A model generated the notes under the pieces. The model had not been told where the DNA came from and made no database searches. It worked only from the letters and a program-made list of their open reading frames with translations. A stretch of DNA of 64,000 nucleotides from Symsagittifera roscoffensis (Eukaryota > Xenacoelomorpha > Acoela > Convolutidae): the NCBI RefSeq assembly GCF_963678635.1, contig NC_087068.1, positions 39,209,649 through 39,273,648 of the forward strand, written 5' to 3'. Position 1 is the first letter of the stretch, and each line of letters begins with the position of its first letter. Position numbers and translations under genes: made by a program. Positions 1-10,360 of this stretch are shown here, piece after piece.

Positions 1-1
1 T

Positions 2-241
2 AATATACCCCAACAAGGGTACCATAATGGACCGGGCTCAACTTACTCGCCCCCTCAAAGAGCGGCTAGTTTTTACGGGGGTTCGCTTCGACAACCGGGT
101 AGTCATATGATGTCAAATCCAGCAATGTACAGACCTTTACCACCATCGCCTAATACTAGATTTTACAATCACAATTACAAATATAGTACTAATGACTCTG
201 CTGCTAGAGCTTTTTTGCATGGAACCGGGACCGAAGTGTAA
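2..241 (+). CDS. C-terminal exon of an unidentified protein with a class I PDZ ligand
   Basis: An open frame runs from base 2 to a TAA at 239-241 (79 residues) and continues off the left edge. It is low-complexity, rich in Pro, Ser, Gly, Tyr, Asn and Gln (for example GYHNGPGSTYSPPQRAASF and YRPLPPSPNTRFYNHNYKY). The last residues are G-T-E-V. A C-terminal T-x-V fits the class I PDZ-binding consensus (S/T-x-hydrophobic), usually found on cytoplasmic tails of receptors, channels, adhesion molecules or junctional scaffolds. No folded domain is visible here, so the family is not assigned. The exon start cannot be placed. That it is coding rests on the uninterrupted frame, the biased composition and the plausible terminus. 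Confidence 0.6.
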   Translation, partial: NIPQQGYHNGPGSTYSPPQRAASFYGGSLRQPGSHMMSNPAMYRPLPPSPNTRFYNHNYKYSTNDSAARAFLHGTGTEV

Positions 242-731
242 TCACGTCATAGATGTAATTTCTCGCGTGACTAAAAACTGAAGGTCATTTGTCGATTCAC
301 CTGGTAGCCTTAAATTATTGAATACTATTGAATATAATGAAAATATAGATTTGAAATCATTGTTGATAAAATTTGTAACTTAAATCAGCTTTATTCTTAT
401 TAGCATCATCTGAATTAATTTATATAAAGCAACCGGTTTTTGAACCAAAAACTGTCAAGGTTTTCTTGTCAAGCCTAAACATCTCAAAAAATAGTGGAGT
501 CACGATCGGTCAAAATATCATTTCATTTGAGACCCTTCTATTTGAGACCCAGTTTTTAAAAATTTCGAGACCATGCGCATAAGCTTGTGTCAAAAACAAT
601 CAAAGAATGTAAAAGCACATCAAATGAATTTCAGGGAAACAATCCGTATACATTTTAAGCGATAGTTGAAAAATTTTAGATCAGCAATTTGTTCATAAGC
701 TTTGAAATTTGTTTTAATCACGTTTAACATT
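242..731. other. Intergenic, no gene seen
   Basis: AT-rich sequence between the PDZ-ligand exon and the tetraspanin-like gene. It presumably holds the 3' UTR of the first gene and the promoter and 5' UTR of the second. I see no canonical AATAAA close to the stop and no repeat I can name. Confidence 0.4.
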
Positions 732-1490
732 ATGATCAAATCATGTTTGCGAGCATCGTGCATGTTAGTTTTGCACTTTTTTGGCGTCGTAGTCGGAGCC
801 ATTATTTTCGGATATGCCGTCAGCATTTGCAGTTATTTCGACAAATACGACATCAATCAATTACACAGATGGCAGTTGGTATGGCTATTCGGGATTTTAC
901 TGGGAGTTCTTATTTTCTTCACAGAAGGTTCCGTAATTGCCTTGCATTGTTGCCTATCAGAGAAACATCTGAATACTATCTATATTTTGGGAATGATAGT
1001 CAATGCAGTGTTTTTGATTTTGCTAGTTCTCAGTTTTGTTCTCCTCGCTTTTTGTAGGCCCCAACTATCTGGCAGTCTCGCCAAAGCACTTTACGTAAAC
1101 CGAGATGAGATTAGCTGGAGACGAATAGGCAGTGGCAGTGATTGTTGTCCGAAAAGTCGATCATTTTTCAACATTAGTACTTACGAAACGTATGACGAAC
1201 TTGAGATGCATTTTGAAGACTTTGACAGCTCTGGAAGGCTGAAATGTTGTGCCAGGTCTATACTTTTGGAAAAAATGATTCCTCTTTGGCTTTTGGCTTG
1301 CTGTACCTTGATAATTCTAGCTTGTACGTGTGCTTGTTGCACTTTTTGCAGCGGGAAAAAAGATCCAGGTGAAAACAAGAAAAAAGGGAAGAAATTCATG
1401 AAAGTCATTGACCCACCCAACCCTCCCCTTCTTGGAGAAAACAACATCAAACCCGAAATCGGAGCTGGTCGTCTTTTTGGAAAGTTTTAA
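732..1490 (+). CDS. Tetraspanin-like four-pass membrane protein
   Basis: Predicted 252-residue protein from one uninterrupted exon. The ATG at 732 is chosen because the first helix follows at once in the typical tetraspanin manner (MIKSCLR); upstream in-frame codons offer no ATG. Four hydrophobic segments lie near residues 9-33, 49-73, 82-108 and 182-205. The only sizeable loop is between the third and fourth, about 73 residues, where the large extracellular loop belongs. That loop has paired cysteines at 138-139 (DCCPKS, in the position of the CCG motif but with Pro for Gly) and 172-173 (KCCAR). The fourth helix and its end are Cys-rich, as in palmitoylated tetraspanins, and a Lys-rich cytoplasmic tail follows. 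Tetraspanins organise membrane microdomains. The missing Gly and short loop make this a divergent member; a claudin-like or unrelated four-TM protein is the alternative. Confidence 0.62.
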   Translation: MIKSCLRASCMLVLHFFGVVVGAIIFGYAVSICSYFDKYDINQLHRWQLVWLFGILLGVLIFFTEGSVIALHCCLSEKHLNTIYILGMIVNAVFLILLVLSFVLLAFCRPQLSGSLAKALYVNRDEISWRRIGSGSDCCPKSRSFFNISTYETYDELEMHFEDFDSSGRLKCCARSILLEKMIPLWLLACCTLIILACTCACCTFCSGKKDPGENKKKGKKFMKVIDPPNPPLLGENNIKPEIGAGRLFGKF

Positions 1491-1625
1491 CACTTGCTGT
1501 GAAAGCATATTTAAAAAAGCTTTAAAAACATCTACTCTGTTTATTGAATTTTTCTTACTGTATCAGCGTTTTTGTAAATTAAATTTTTCTGCAGTATTTT
1601 CACGAACGTTTACTTCCGAGCAGAC

Positions 1626-1631
1626 AATAAA
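1626..1631 (+). promoter_or_regulatory. Polyadenylation signal AATAAA of the tetraspanin-like gene
   Basis: Canonical AATAAA 136 bases after the stop codon of the upstream gene and on the same strand. Position and motif fit; cleavage is not demonstrated. Confidence 0.45.
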
Positions 1632-3987
1632 CAACCCATAGAAAACAAATAAGAGACCTTCTACTGTCAAAGTGCTGGAAAATTTCAAATATTATTGTAG
1701 AACTGTTAATTCTTTACCTACCTAAGTACACCACAGACGCATCCCCCTAACAAGACGCAGTAATAGATAAGACGCACTAAACACAGTAATAGATACTAAT
1801 TGGCTCTGCCCCTTTTACCGTTGTCTTGTCCATCAATATAGTTCCTTCGAGGGCCATCCTGGTCTTCATGATACTCATTATATGCACACCGTAGATTTCT
1901 GCCATAAAATTTACATCGTTTCGGAGAAATCCGCTCCAAAATAACGATAATTAGGATCCAGCGGGAGAAATAAAAAGTTTGAGAGTGGGACGGCTGCTTG
2001 CGTTGATGCCTCTAAATGTTATCTGAAGGTGCGTGGGAGCGGACTGTTTCCCAGTGAGCGAAAATTGATTGCATTCCAGTGAAATCGATTGACTTGAGGC
2101 GGGCGCACTCAATGAAAACTGGCCGGTGAGTAAAGGGAATTAAAGTGTCGCTATCCTAGGTGTTGTCGAGAGACTTAACCGTGGTCAAACCCATACAGTC
2201 ACATAACTACCGTCGGGTCTCAGCGGTTAGTAGCTTCAGGAGAGGGTCGCTAAATATAACGACTCGTTGCTCTTCACTTGCCTCGCAACTAAGGTTATAA
2301 CTAAGTCAGCGTTGTCTCAAAGGTTCGGTATAAAACTTAGTATAGCAACCTGCTCTAAACGCGTCCAACCGGCTCCGCGTTGTTTAACATAACCGTGAAT
2401 ATTGCCTAAGCTAAGGGTTTTGCTTTGATCTCTCAGAACAGTTTTACTGTTGCTGTATAAATTCCTTAACCCAAAAGAATAATGAGAAGCTTTACGGCCG
2501 AAAAGGATTGTTAAATCTCAGTTAAAATACAGGGTTCAACCTACCTTTCATAGAACTTAACGTCGTGATGATCGACAAAAGTATTAAAAATTTTCTACTT
2601 CAATATTAAGGACTGATAAATTGATTTTTTGTGAGGAAAATTGAGAGTAAGTGCTTAGCTTTAAATTTGAACGCATTCCACCTCCCAATCACTCACCATA
2701 AACGTTAAATTAGAAAGCAAACTTTATGGAACTCAAAAGGAGTATACAAGAGATGATTTGACCTGGCGTTGAAAAAACTTGGCTCATTGAAAAATCTTCC
2801 CCATAGTGCAAATCACCCTTTGAGCCAAAATTTAGTCTGATGAAAACCTAGTCGAATGGTGCTTAAGATTATAACCCCAGACCCCTGGTACCCTTCTTCC
2901 GGTTTTATGCCTTAGGTAAATAGCTCCCACTTCGACTTCCGCACGCCATTTCTCAGCTCTCAACAAACGCAGGGATTCAAAATTTGTCAATTTGATACTT
3001 AGTGGCAAGATATATCATGTATAAAACTTTGAACATATCGGCGGTTGAACGAGAAATAAAACACTGAATACTAGCCCCGAAAAAAAAAGCGCTTGAGATT
3101 CTTTCCGATGTTCATAGCCCTTTCCCGTGGAAAAAGTCAAAATGGACCTCAAAAACGGGAAAAATTTGGGAAACAGGGTTAATGGATGGAATTTAGTTGG
3201 TAGGTCTCTTATGAAAGGCTTTTTTTAAAAACTAAGAGATTGACCCGTGAACTCCTCGAGATCACCTTAAATTGGCCTTTCGGTGTTTAGGCTCAAAAAC
3301 TTCATAAAAAACTTCGGGTTTAACACCAAAAAATACCAGCTAACCAGCTCTTACCATCGGAAACAAGAAAACAGGCACCGCACTTTGAAATGAGGATTGA
3401 GGGGAATTTAATCCTCAGGAAAACTAAGCAGGAGATTAAAGGGTACATGGTCTTTTCCTTTATGCAGTAGAATAGTGGATTTAACATGAGTGAAATTAAG
3501 CAAACAATGGATTGAACTTAGCGAGACAGTTAGACAAACTTCAAAAACTTTGGTAGACCAAAGGGACCTAGCATGAATGGATCTAGTCGTACATCATTTA
3601 GCCCTTTCAATTGTCCCGAACAACATTTAAATTTTCTGAAAACAACATGCCCGAATACAAGTACCAGTATGGAGAAACCAGGTTTTTTTCTTTTGTCCAA
3701 ATTTGAGGGAATAAAATGAGCGAGAGTCGTTTTTTTTTTAATAGCGTTTTGCTAACAGAAGCTCATCTATGCTTAAATGAGGCCATGGAAACTTAGTTTT
3801 CCGCCATTAAAGTGTTCGTTTGGAATTTTCAAAGCCATTTTGGCAATCAAAAAAACTTTGATTTTTTTATTGATTTTTTGCTTGATTATTTGTTGTTTTT
3901 ACAAAAAAAAAATTCCAATTGGTCTACTTTACAATTCCTATCAAATATGCTTAAGTTCTAGCTTTTTTGTGCAGATCGTTTTTATCG
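1632..3987. other. Long gene-free stretch
   Basis: About 2.3 kb without a supported gene. It is stop-rich in all frames on both strands apart from short chance frames. I found no tRNA, no terminal inverted repeats and no similarity to the repeat families recognised elsewhere in the window. Confidence 0.45.
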
Positions 3988-4303
3988 CGCCACGCAGAAC
4001 AAAACAACACTAAATTGAATAACAAAACTGTGTTATTTTTGAAACTGCAGTTGGAGCATTATGAGCTACTTGCACAGTAACCGGCTATCTTTGAAAAATT
4101 TCTGTTGAAATCTTTCCGTCTGTTTTGTTTTTCTTTTCAACCTAATTTTAGCCGTTTATGCTTAATCTACTAAATTTTTGTATAGTTCAATCATCACACG
4201 ACGTACAAGAAAAGACACTAACTTGAAGAAAAAAAACATATTTTTTTGAGATTGTGGTCGGAACATCTGTGTTACTAGAACAGTAATAGGCTATTCTTGT
4301 TTT
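3988..4303 (+). repeat. Two diverged copies of a ~110 bp repeat
   Basis: Copies near 3988-4097 and 4190-4303 share the core GTCGGAACAT...TGTG(C/T)TACT...ACAGTAA(C/T)(C/A)GGCTAT, each preceded by a short region resembling ATCRCRCSACG and an A-rich stretch. A third copy in the same orientation is at about 62745-62850 (GTCGGAACATTCTGTGCTAC, then CAGCAACCGGCTATCCTTG). It has no coding capacity and may be part of a SINE or other non-autonomous element. Confidence 0.55.
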
Positions 4304-4599
4304 AATGTGCAGCTTTATGATTTTTTACAGAAGCATCACGAGAAGACATATACATGGTCCCAAACATTTGAGCAAACTTTTTTCAGGCAACGATAAACTC
4401 GTCTTTTCAAAAACAAAATGCTATGAAGCAATCACATGATACCTAATAACACAAAAGTCGTCAGTTTGATATAACCAATAATTTATCCCGCATTCAAGCT
4501 TGTTCCAAAGTGATTTCAAGCTTGCTACTTTAATGATAATATTTCCCTATACGAAACTATGAGCCTCAAGTTTACCGTCTATTTGAAGAATGCTAAAGG

Positions 4600-5480
4600 A
4601 AAATTAATACGGGTAGCATAAATAGTAGTGCTAAAAGTATTATAACATTCATGGATCGTTCAATATCCGTATTAAAAAAGTGTTGAACTCGGAATGCCGC
4701 AACTCGTTGAAGGGTCACTACAGTGCAGTCACTGACGAGCATCCCCAGAGATTGATATCGTAGTTTCTGTACCAAAAGGGAAGCAAAATTTGTTAACGAT
4801 ACAGAACAGTCGAATGTTGTTGTCCTTGAGACCCTTCCTGCTGCTCCTTGCACTGCTTGCTGAATCAATCCTCCTTTGGATCACATCAGTCGGGTCACAT
4901 CTGGATCAGTCGGGTCACATCTCGTCTGGGGGGATGATTTCTACTGATTTTTTGTTTTTTTTCACTGTTTTTGATTTTTTATCATTTTTTTCTAAATATC
5001 ATTTTTTTATAGTGCTTAACTCGGAACTTCGCAGCTCGGTGAAGGGTTACTACAATGCAGTGACTGTCGTGTCCCTATCGACTCTTCAAATGCTTTCAAC
5101 CGTCTTCACTAAAGCCAGTTCAATGTGTAGTTCATTAAAATTGGGTCGACATATTCGTTACAAATTAAAGGTTATCGAACAAGCCGCGCAAAATGACTTA
5201 GTTACATGCAAAAAAGTGAGCTTATGGCTGAGGCTCACTACCCCTAGACCACGAGGTCACTCCAAAAAACGGGGTTACTAATTAATTATTATATTACTAT
5301 TGTTTTTGTTCAGTAGATAAAAATCATTATATCCATCGGATATGGATCAACCTTTTCCCTCAACTCCTAGCTCCTCATATTCTGAAAAATGGATTAGATG
5401 TTAAATAATTTCAGTTCAAGACATTTCAGTAAACTAAAATGTGTTTAAAACTCAATTCACCGTTTTCTCTGAATTTGACT
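4600..5480 (+). repeat. Dispersed repeat family R1, copy A (rearranged)
   Basis: Matches R1 copy B (5490-6900) and copy C (34713-36280). The head block with AACTCGG...CGCA(A/G)CTCG...GTGACTGTCGTG appears at about 4680 and again at about 5010, so the copy is internally rearranged. The distal block (TCAATGTGT, GTTACAAATTAAAGG, ATCCATCGGATATGGATCAA) runs from about 5090 to 5460. Long frames exist on both strands but are not conserved between copies, so I read it as non-coding mobile or satellite-like DNA. Confidence 0.65.
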
Positions 5481-5489
5481 GGAGAACGG

Positions 5490-6900
5490 CATGAAAATAT
5501 TAAAACGGGTAGTATAAATGGTAGTGCTAATAGTATTATACCCTTCCTGGATCGTTCAATATCCCAATTATAGTGCTTAACTCGGAACTTCGCAGATCGG
5601 TGGAGGATTTCTACAATGTAGTGACTGTCGTGCCCCCACAGATTGAAATCGTACTTTTTGTACCAAAAGGGCTGCAAAACTTGTTAACGATACACAACAG
5701 TCGATTGTTGTTGTCCTTGAGACCCTTTCTGCTGCTCCTTGGAATACTTGCCGGGTCACTCTTCCACTCCAGTCTCTTGACCCTTCCGAATTGACCGCAA
5801 CTTAGCCTTAACGTGCCTAAATACTCAAACAACCCTAGAGTACAGGCACCAGAAAAAGGCCACAATTTTGATCGTAACGATCCGATTTGATAGAATTGCC
5901 TCTAACAGCATTATATCTAACAAGAACAAACGGGAGGGTCGGGTAAAATCTCATCTGGGCGGATGATTTCTACTGATTTTATGTTTTTTATATTGATTTC
6001 CGTTTTTTTTTTGGGTCTGAGATTGTAATGCTAAAATAATACGCCCTGAATCTCCATAAAAACATGTATGTAACATTCACACCGACGGAAAACAAAGCTA
6101 GGTCGTAACGACTGGCTAGCGTTCAAACACAGCTTCAAATGCTTTTGACCGTCCCTACCAAAACCAGTTCAATGTGTGGTCCAACAACATCGGTTCGAAA
6201 ATGTCGTTACAACTTAAAGGCTATCGGCCAATTCGCGCAATTTTACTTAATTATATGCAAAATTAATGATCCATTGTTGAGTCTCAGTATCCTCAGACCA
6301 CGAGGCCACTCCTTAAAATGTGGCTCCTACTTAATTGCTATAATACTATTGTTTTTGTTCACTAGATAAAGAGCATCATATCCATCGGAGATGGATCAAC
6401 CCTTTCCCTCAACTCCTAGCTTCTCATTTTTCCAAAAAATGAATTAGATGTTAAATGAGTTCAGTTAAAGACGCTCCAGAAAGCTTAAAAAAATGTTTAA
6501 TAAGCTCTCTCTTTTGCGCCGCAAAGGGTTGCAATCTCGACTCTCCGCCTTCTCGATTGATAAAATTAGCACAGTAACGATTGTTTTTTATCTGCTTAGT
6601 TCAGCGTTATGTGTTTTTCTGACTCTCGAAAAACCTTCCTCTGAGTTTCGAGGTTTTTGAGTTGCCCCGGAGTGTCAAGGTCGTAACGTGTCTTTACAAT
6701 TGAACGAACTTTTAAATTTTTACATATCAGTCAAAAACCGACCTCTCCCAATTCGCTCAAACGAACGATTAGCACTGCTAAATGTTCAAAACAGCCAACT
6801 TTCCCACTGAAATGTTCCATATAAAAAATCGTTGCTGACAGCCCGGTCAATGTGCTCATTGAATTTCGAGTAACTCATCAGAATGGCAAGGTGTCATTGA
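5490..6900 (+). repeat. Dispersed repeat family R1, copy B
   Basis: The most complete left-hand copy. The head block (TGCTTAACTCGGAACTTCGC at about 5575) is followed by the CAAAACTTGTTAACGATACA block, the block with CAGTTCAATGTGTGG near 6165, the block ATCCATCGGAGATGGATCAA near 6380, and a distal block with TTAGTTCAGCGT...GTGTTTTTCTGACTCTC near 6600. The same order occurs in copy C. Neither terminal inverted repeats nor a target-site duplication could be placed with confidence. Confidence 0.65.
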
Positions 6901-7712
6901 ATAGATTTTACAAAAAACGCATCAAAAGAGTCTCATAGGAATAAAAAATGTTGGGACGGAGGACAGTCCTGCCAACCAACAAACTAGAATTATCGTACTA
7001 TGCTTCTTCTTCTTTTCGGAAATTTAGTTGTTATTGGTCCTGAATTTTAAAGTTAAGAATCTTGGTGCTTAGAAGGAACAATGAAGTAACCTACCTCCTC
7101 AAGATATCAGTCGAGTCTTTCATGTCACCGCAAAGTGAACAGTCTTCCTAGTTGAGTTAAACAATCATGCAGGCTATAATACTTTAAATATAATCTCCAC
7201 TCAAGCATTTCTAACTAAATAGTGAGTATCTCTAAAAACATTAACATGAATCACAATACAAGTAAATAAATGCAGCAGTTTTAGATCAAAATAACCAAAA
7301 CTTTCTCTCTCATAAAAGTTCAATTTCAAGCTTAGTTGGTTTGGTCGCTCATTTGAGTTTTTCTCACAAACAACAATTCTGAGTGTTAATTTTCTCCTCT
7401 TTGTTGCTCCTTTTTTCATTTATTTCTTACTATTTTCGTCATTTAGAAGTTCTAAAACTTCTAAATTCTTCTAATCGTTCTCTTCTTGCTTTTTGTCATC
7501 CGGCTATTGTCTCTGTTGAATCTCCTCCTCCTGTGACATCGACTCTGAACTCTCAATTTCAATGACTTGAAACCCATAGTAGTTCTGACGCTGTTGGAGG
7601 CAGTCCTCCAACACTTCTGCTCTTCTACCCTTTGTTTGCGAGAAGGTAGAAGAACTCTATTAGTTTCCCCATTTCTGCAGAAGTTGTTGCAGAGACACAA
7701 TGTCACATTTCT
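6901..7712. other. Gene-free stretch left of the decayed ORF block
   Basis: AT-rich at first, becoming pyrimidine-rich from about 7380, where the minus-strand coding-like composition begins. No gene is supported. A short minus-strand frame at 7461-7706 may be a frameshifted tail of the neighbouring degenerate ORF. Confidence 0.35.
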
Positions 7713-8120
7713 CTATATATCTTCGTTCAACGTTTCTTCTCTTTCTCTTTCGTCACAACCAATCGTTTTCAACGTTCTTTTCACTGCGTTAGTTACAAAC
7801 GCTCGCATGAAAACTTTCGATCCTATGTCCATCTGATACGCACTGTATACCCAATTATGCTTCGACATATGCTTTTTGGCATACTCGTACAACCAAGCAG
7901 TTGTATTGGCTCTGAAACATGGCATCAGTCGTCTTCTGCCCCATATAATTTTTTTTACTCCCAACGGAATGTTCAAGATTTTGCCTATTGTCTCACAAAG
8001 ATCTAAATCTTTTGGACAATCAAATTCTGCTAACTGTTTTTTAATCGTTGCTTCCTGTCGATTGTTCTCTTTAGCATGAGCTTCCAGCCATCTAATGGCC
8101 AACATAACTCCAACTATCAC
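7713..8120 (-). pseudogene. Unidentified ORF of 135 residues in the decayed minus-strand block
   Basis: The minus-strand frame begins MIVGVMLAIRWLEAHAKENN and ends in an acidic tail. It has coding-like amino-acid usage, mixed helical segments and a charged C-terminus (CDEREREETLNEDI). No family is recognised. Its neighbours on both sides are further minus-strand frames in shifted phases, so it is probably one surviving piece of a larger decayed gene. There is no splice-site evidence linking it to a host gene. Confidence 0.35.
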
Positions 8121-8210
8121 TATTGTTACGTGCTATGATGGGTCTGGTAACCCCATGCAGAGCAGCTCTCTATAGTCCCACATCAACACCAGAAGACTTC
8201 GCCCAGGATA

Positions 8211-8858
8211 TCACCATGTTTGTAGCGCACAATGGCATGGGAAATCATCATGTGTCAAAATGATCCTCCTCCAATTTCGTTTTCCTAATGCTACCCCCAG
8301 TGTTTCCACTTCCATCATCACTCGGCGGTTTTTGTCACTATCGTCTTCTGCATTGTAATCCGTTGCTGTTGATCCTTTCTGCTTCTGTCTCTCAAAAACG
8401 CTAAAGTTTCCAGTAGCATATCCCATGAACTTCTTTCCCAGTATCGGTTTTAACTCTTTTTTAGTTCTTTTTGGGATTGCTGCAAACATATTACATAGCA
8501 ACTTGTAGGATTTTTCCGACATTCTCGCCAGTCCTACACATTTCGGCACTGAGAAGGCTTGGTCCACAATCGTCTTTGTACTCTTCACATCCACTGCCAC
8601 AAAGTGCACTGGGTATCGGCTTCTACACATCGGAGCTAATGTGGATCCAACCAGGTATCGCGCTCCCGAAGGTCTGTGATAAGCTTCACTCTGCCGAAAG
8701 TTCGTTTCTGCTTCTATAGCTTCTTTCCACTTTCCAATGTACTTCTGTTCAGTTTGTAACTTACCCGGAAACACTTCTACGCTGATGGCCGTGACCATCT
8801 CATGCTTTTGTTCTAGATTCAATAGTGACTCTAAAAAACTGCAATAGTGAATCTGCAA
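8211..8858 (-). pseudogene. Unidentified ORF of 215 residues in the decayed minus-strand block
   Basis: One of the longest single frames of the block (MQIHYCSFLESLLNLEQKHE... to the C-terminal DDFPCHCALQTW). The middle is soluble and mixed alpha/beta in character (HFVAVDVKSTKTIVDQAF), followed by a Lys-rich stretch with AAIPKRTKKELKP. I recognise no catalytic motif. It is oriented like the other frames between 7.7 and 25.8 kb and probably belongs to the same mobile or virus-derived unit. Confidence 0.35.
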
Positions 8859-8955
8859 TTAGTTCCGTTTCCGTTTTCGCTTTCATTACTATGTTTCCGA
8901 ATATTATCGTCAATTGCTTTTGTTGTTTCGCAAGAGTCTGCACACATTTGAGCTT

Positions 8956-9502
8956 CTAGTCTACAGACTTTCGCCAGACAGCTTCCAGGTTAAACCCAGC
9001 CTCTGGTCCCCAGCCAGGCAACTCCACATTGTTTCCTTTGTTGCTTTTGGAGGCCGTTGTCATCAAGTTGTAAATGATGGTCAGGTCACCCAAGTTACAG
9101 TCTGAATTAATCTCCCACTGCACATCCTGTGTTGCACGCAATATCGAATCAGCATTAGGACTCGGACACCATGATAAGATCTCTTAAATGCGCCATCAAG
9201 AGTACCTTCTATTCTCTCGCCCTTTGCCTTTCTTCGGGATCGTACTCTCCTGTCGTCAGTCCCGCAATACACCAAACAAGTGTGAGTTGAAGCTCAATTC
9301 TGACAAACGTTATTGCTATCAGAGTATGTATTTTCGGAGTAGTTCGAATTTTTTCTTCGAAATGGCATAAAACCAAAGTTCTCCACGGTAAACTCACCAA
9401 TTGATCCACCGTTTCTGTTCGCATCTCGAAAAAGGCTAACCTTCTATATGCTTTCTGCTTCATTGTCGTGCAGTTCATCATTTCTTCCAAGTAACATTCC
9501 AT
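8956..9502 (-). pseudogene. Overlapping minus-strand frame fragments
   Basis: Three short minus-strand frames (8956-9141, 9081-9275 and 9209-9502) overlap in different phases. This pattern is expected of one coding stretch broken by small indels. The longest starts MECYLEEMMNCTTMKQKAYR. No domain is recognised. Confidence 0.3.
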
Positions 9503-9629
9503 GCACTTTTATTTTCTAGAGCGATTAGATGTCGTCTAGCTGAGTTCTTATATTCCATCATTTCCATGTAACCATCGGCGGGCTAGTCTATCGGGATTGT
9601 GTCCGATACTGTTAATCGGTTGTGTTCCA

Positions 9630-10259
9630 CTAGGGGGTCAGCTGTCCTGTAACACTTCCCTTTCCGTGGTACATGCCTGATGATGTTAAAACCCTAAGAG
9701 TACTCTCATCACATTGACTGAGTAAATTTATTTCTAACGTGGCTCCAGTGCGGTCACGCCTCTTGATTTTATAGCTGGCTGATCTTAATCCTGTCATGAG
9801 GATGGGTGGCACCGTCGCTACATCGACCATCATGTTTGACGTGCCAGGATATCTGTCAGCGCCTTGTCGCATATCCACGGCATCTTCGTCCCGCTTTCGT
9901 TTAGCTGAGTTGGCAGTTATCGTTGGAGGTTTAGAGTCCACCTTTGCCTTTCCAGTTTTTCTTAACGACACTCTTCTGTCCAAGTTCCTCTTCATGTCGT
10001 TGATATTGTCAGTTACCATCTTCGATCGCATTGTTCCTTTTCGAGTTCTGGATAGGTACACCAATTCTTTGTTGCTTTCTTGGTGCGTCATCTTGATCGG
10101 AAAGTTTGTCTCACTTTCATTAGTAGCCGAATCATTTAGCAATTTGCTCATCCTTCTTTCGCATTTGTCCAGTTTGTCAAGGATTTCCCGCATCAGTGGT
10201 CTGTTGTGACCTGTTCTGGACATCGTCTGGGTCCCGTAGCACTGCACTACTGTCCACAT
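9630..10259 (-). pseudogene. Unidentified ORF of 209 residues with a predicted nuclear-localisation-type cluster
   Basis: The minus-strand frame begins MWTVVQCYGTQTMSRTGHNR. The N-terminal third (about residues 20-45, REILDKLDKCERRMSKLL) could form a short coiled coil. A basic cluster SAKRKRDED near residue 120 resembles a monopartite nuclear localisation signal. A 98 bp part of this ORF (9943-10040) is repeated at the edge of the tandem array at 10260-10357. Function unknown. Confidence 0.35.
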
Positions 10260-10357
10260 TTTGCCTTTCCAGTTTTTCTTAACGAAACTCTGCTGTCCAC
10301 TTTCCTATTCATGTCGTTGATCTTGACATTTACCATCTTCGTTCGCATTGTTCCTTT
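9943..10357 (+). repeat. 98 bp direct repeats, 317 bp apart, at the left edge of the array
   Basis: The sequence from TTTGCCTTTCCAGTTTTTCT to CATTGTTCCTTT occurs at about 9943-10040 and again at about 10260-10357 with scattered substitutions. The second copy stops exactly where similarity to the 2.3 kb array unit begins (about 10358), so the array abuts a duplicated fragment. Confidence 0.8.
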
Positions 10358-10360
10358 CCT

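Noticed and set aside
3777-4013. Hydrophobic 78-codon frame
   Set aside because: T-rich DNA gives Phe/Leu/Ile runs by chance; it has no start context, and part of it overlaps a repeat.
4790-5281. 163-codon plus-strand frame in R1 copy A
   Set aside because: The frame is not kept in copies B and C, and both strands are equally open.
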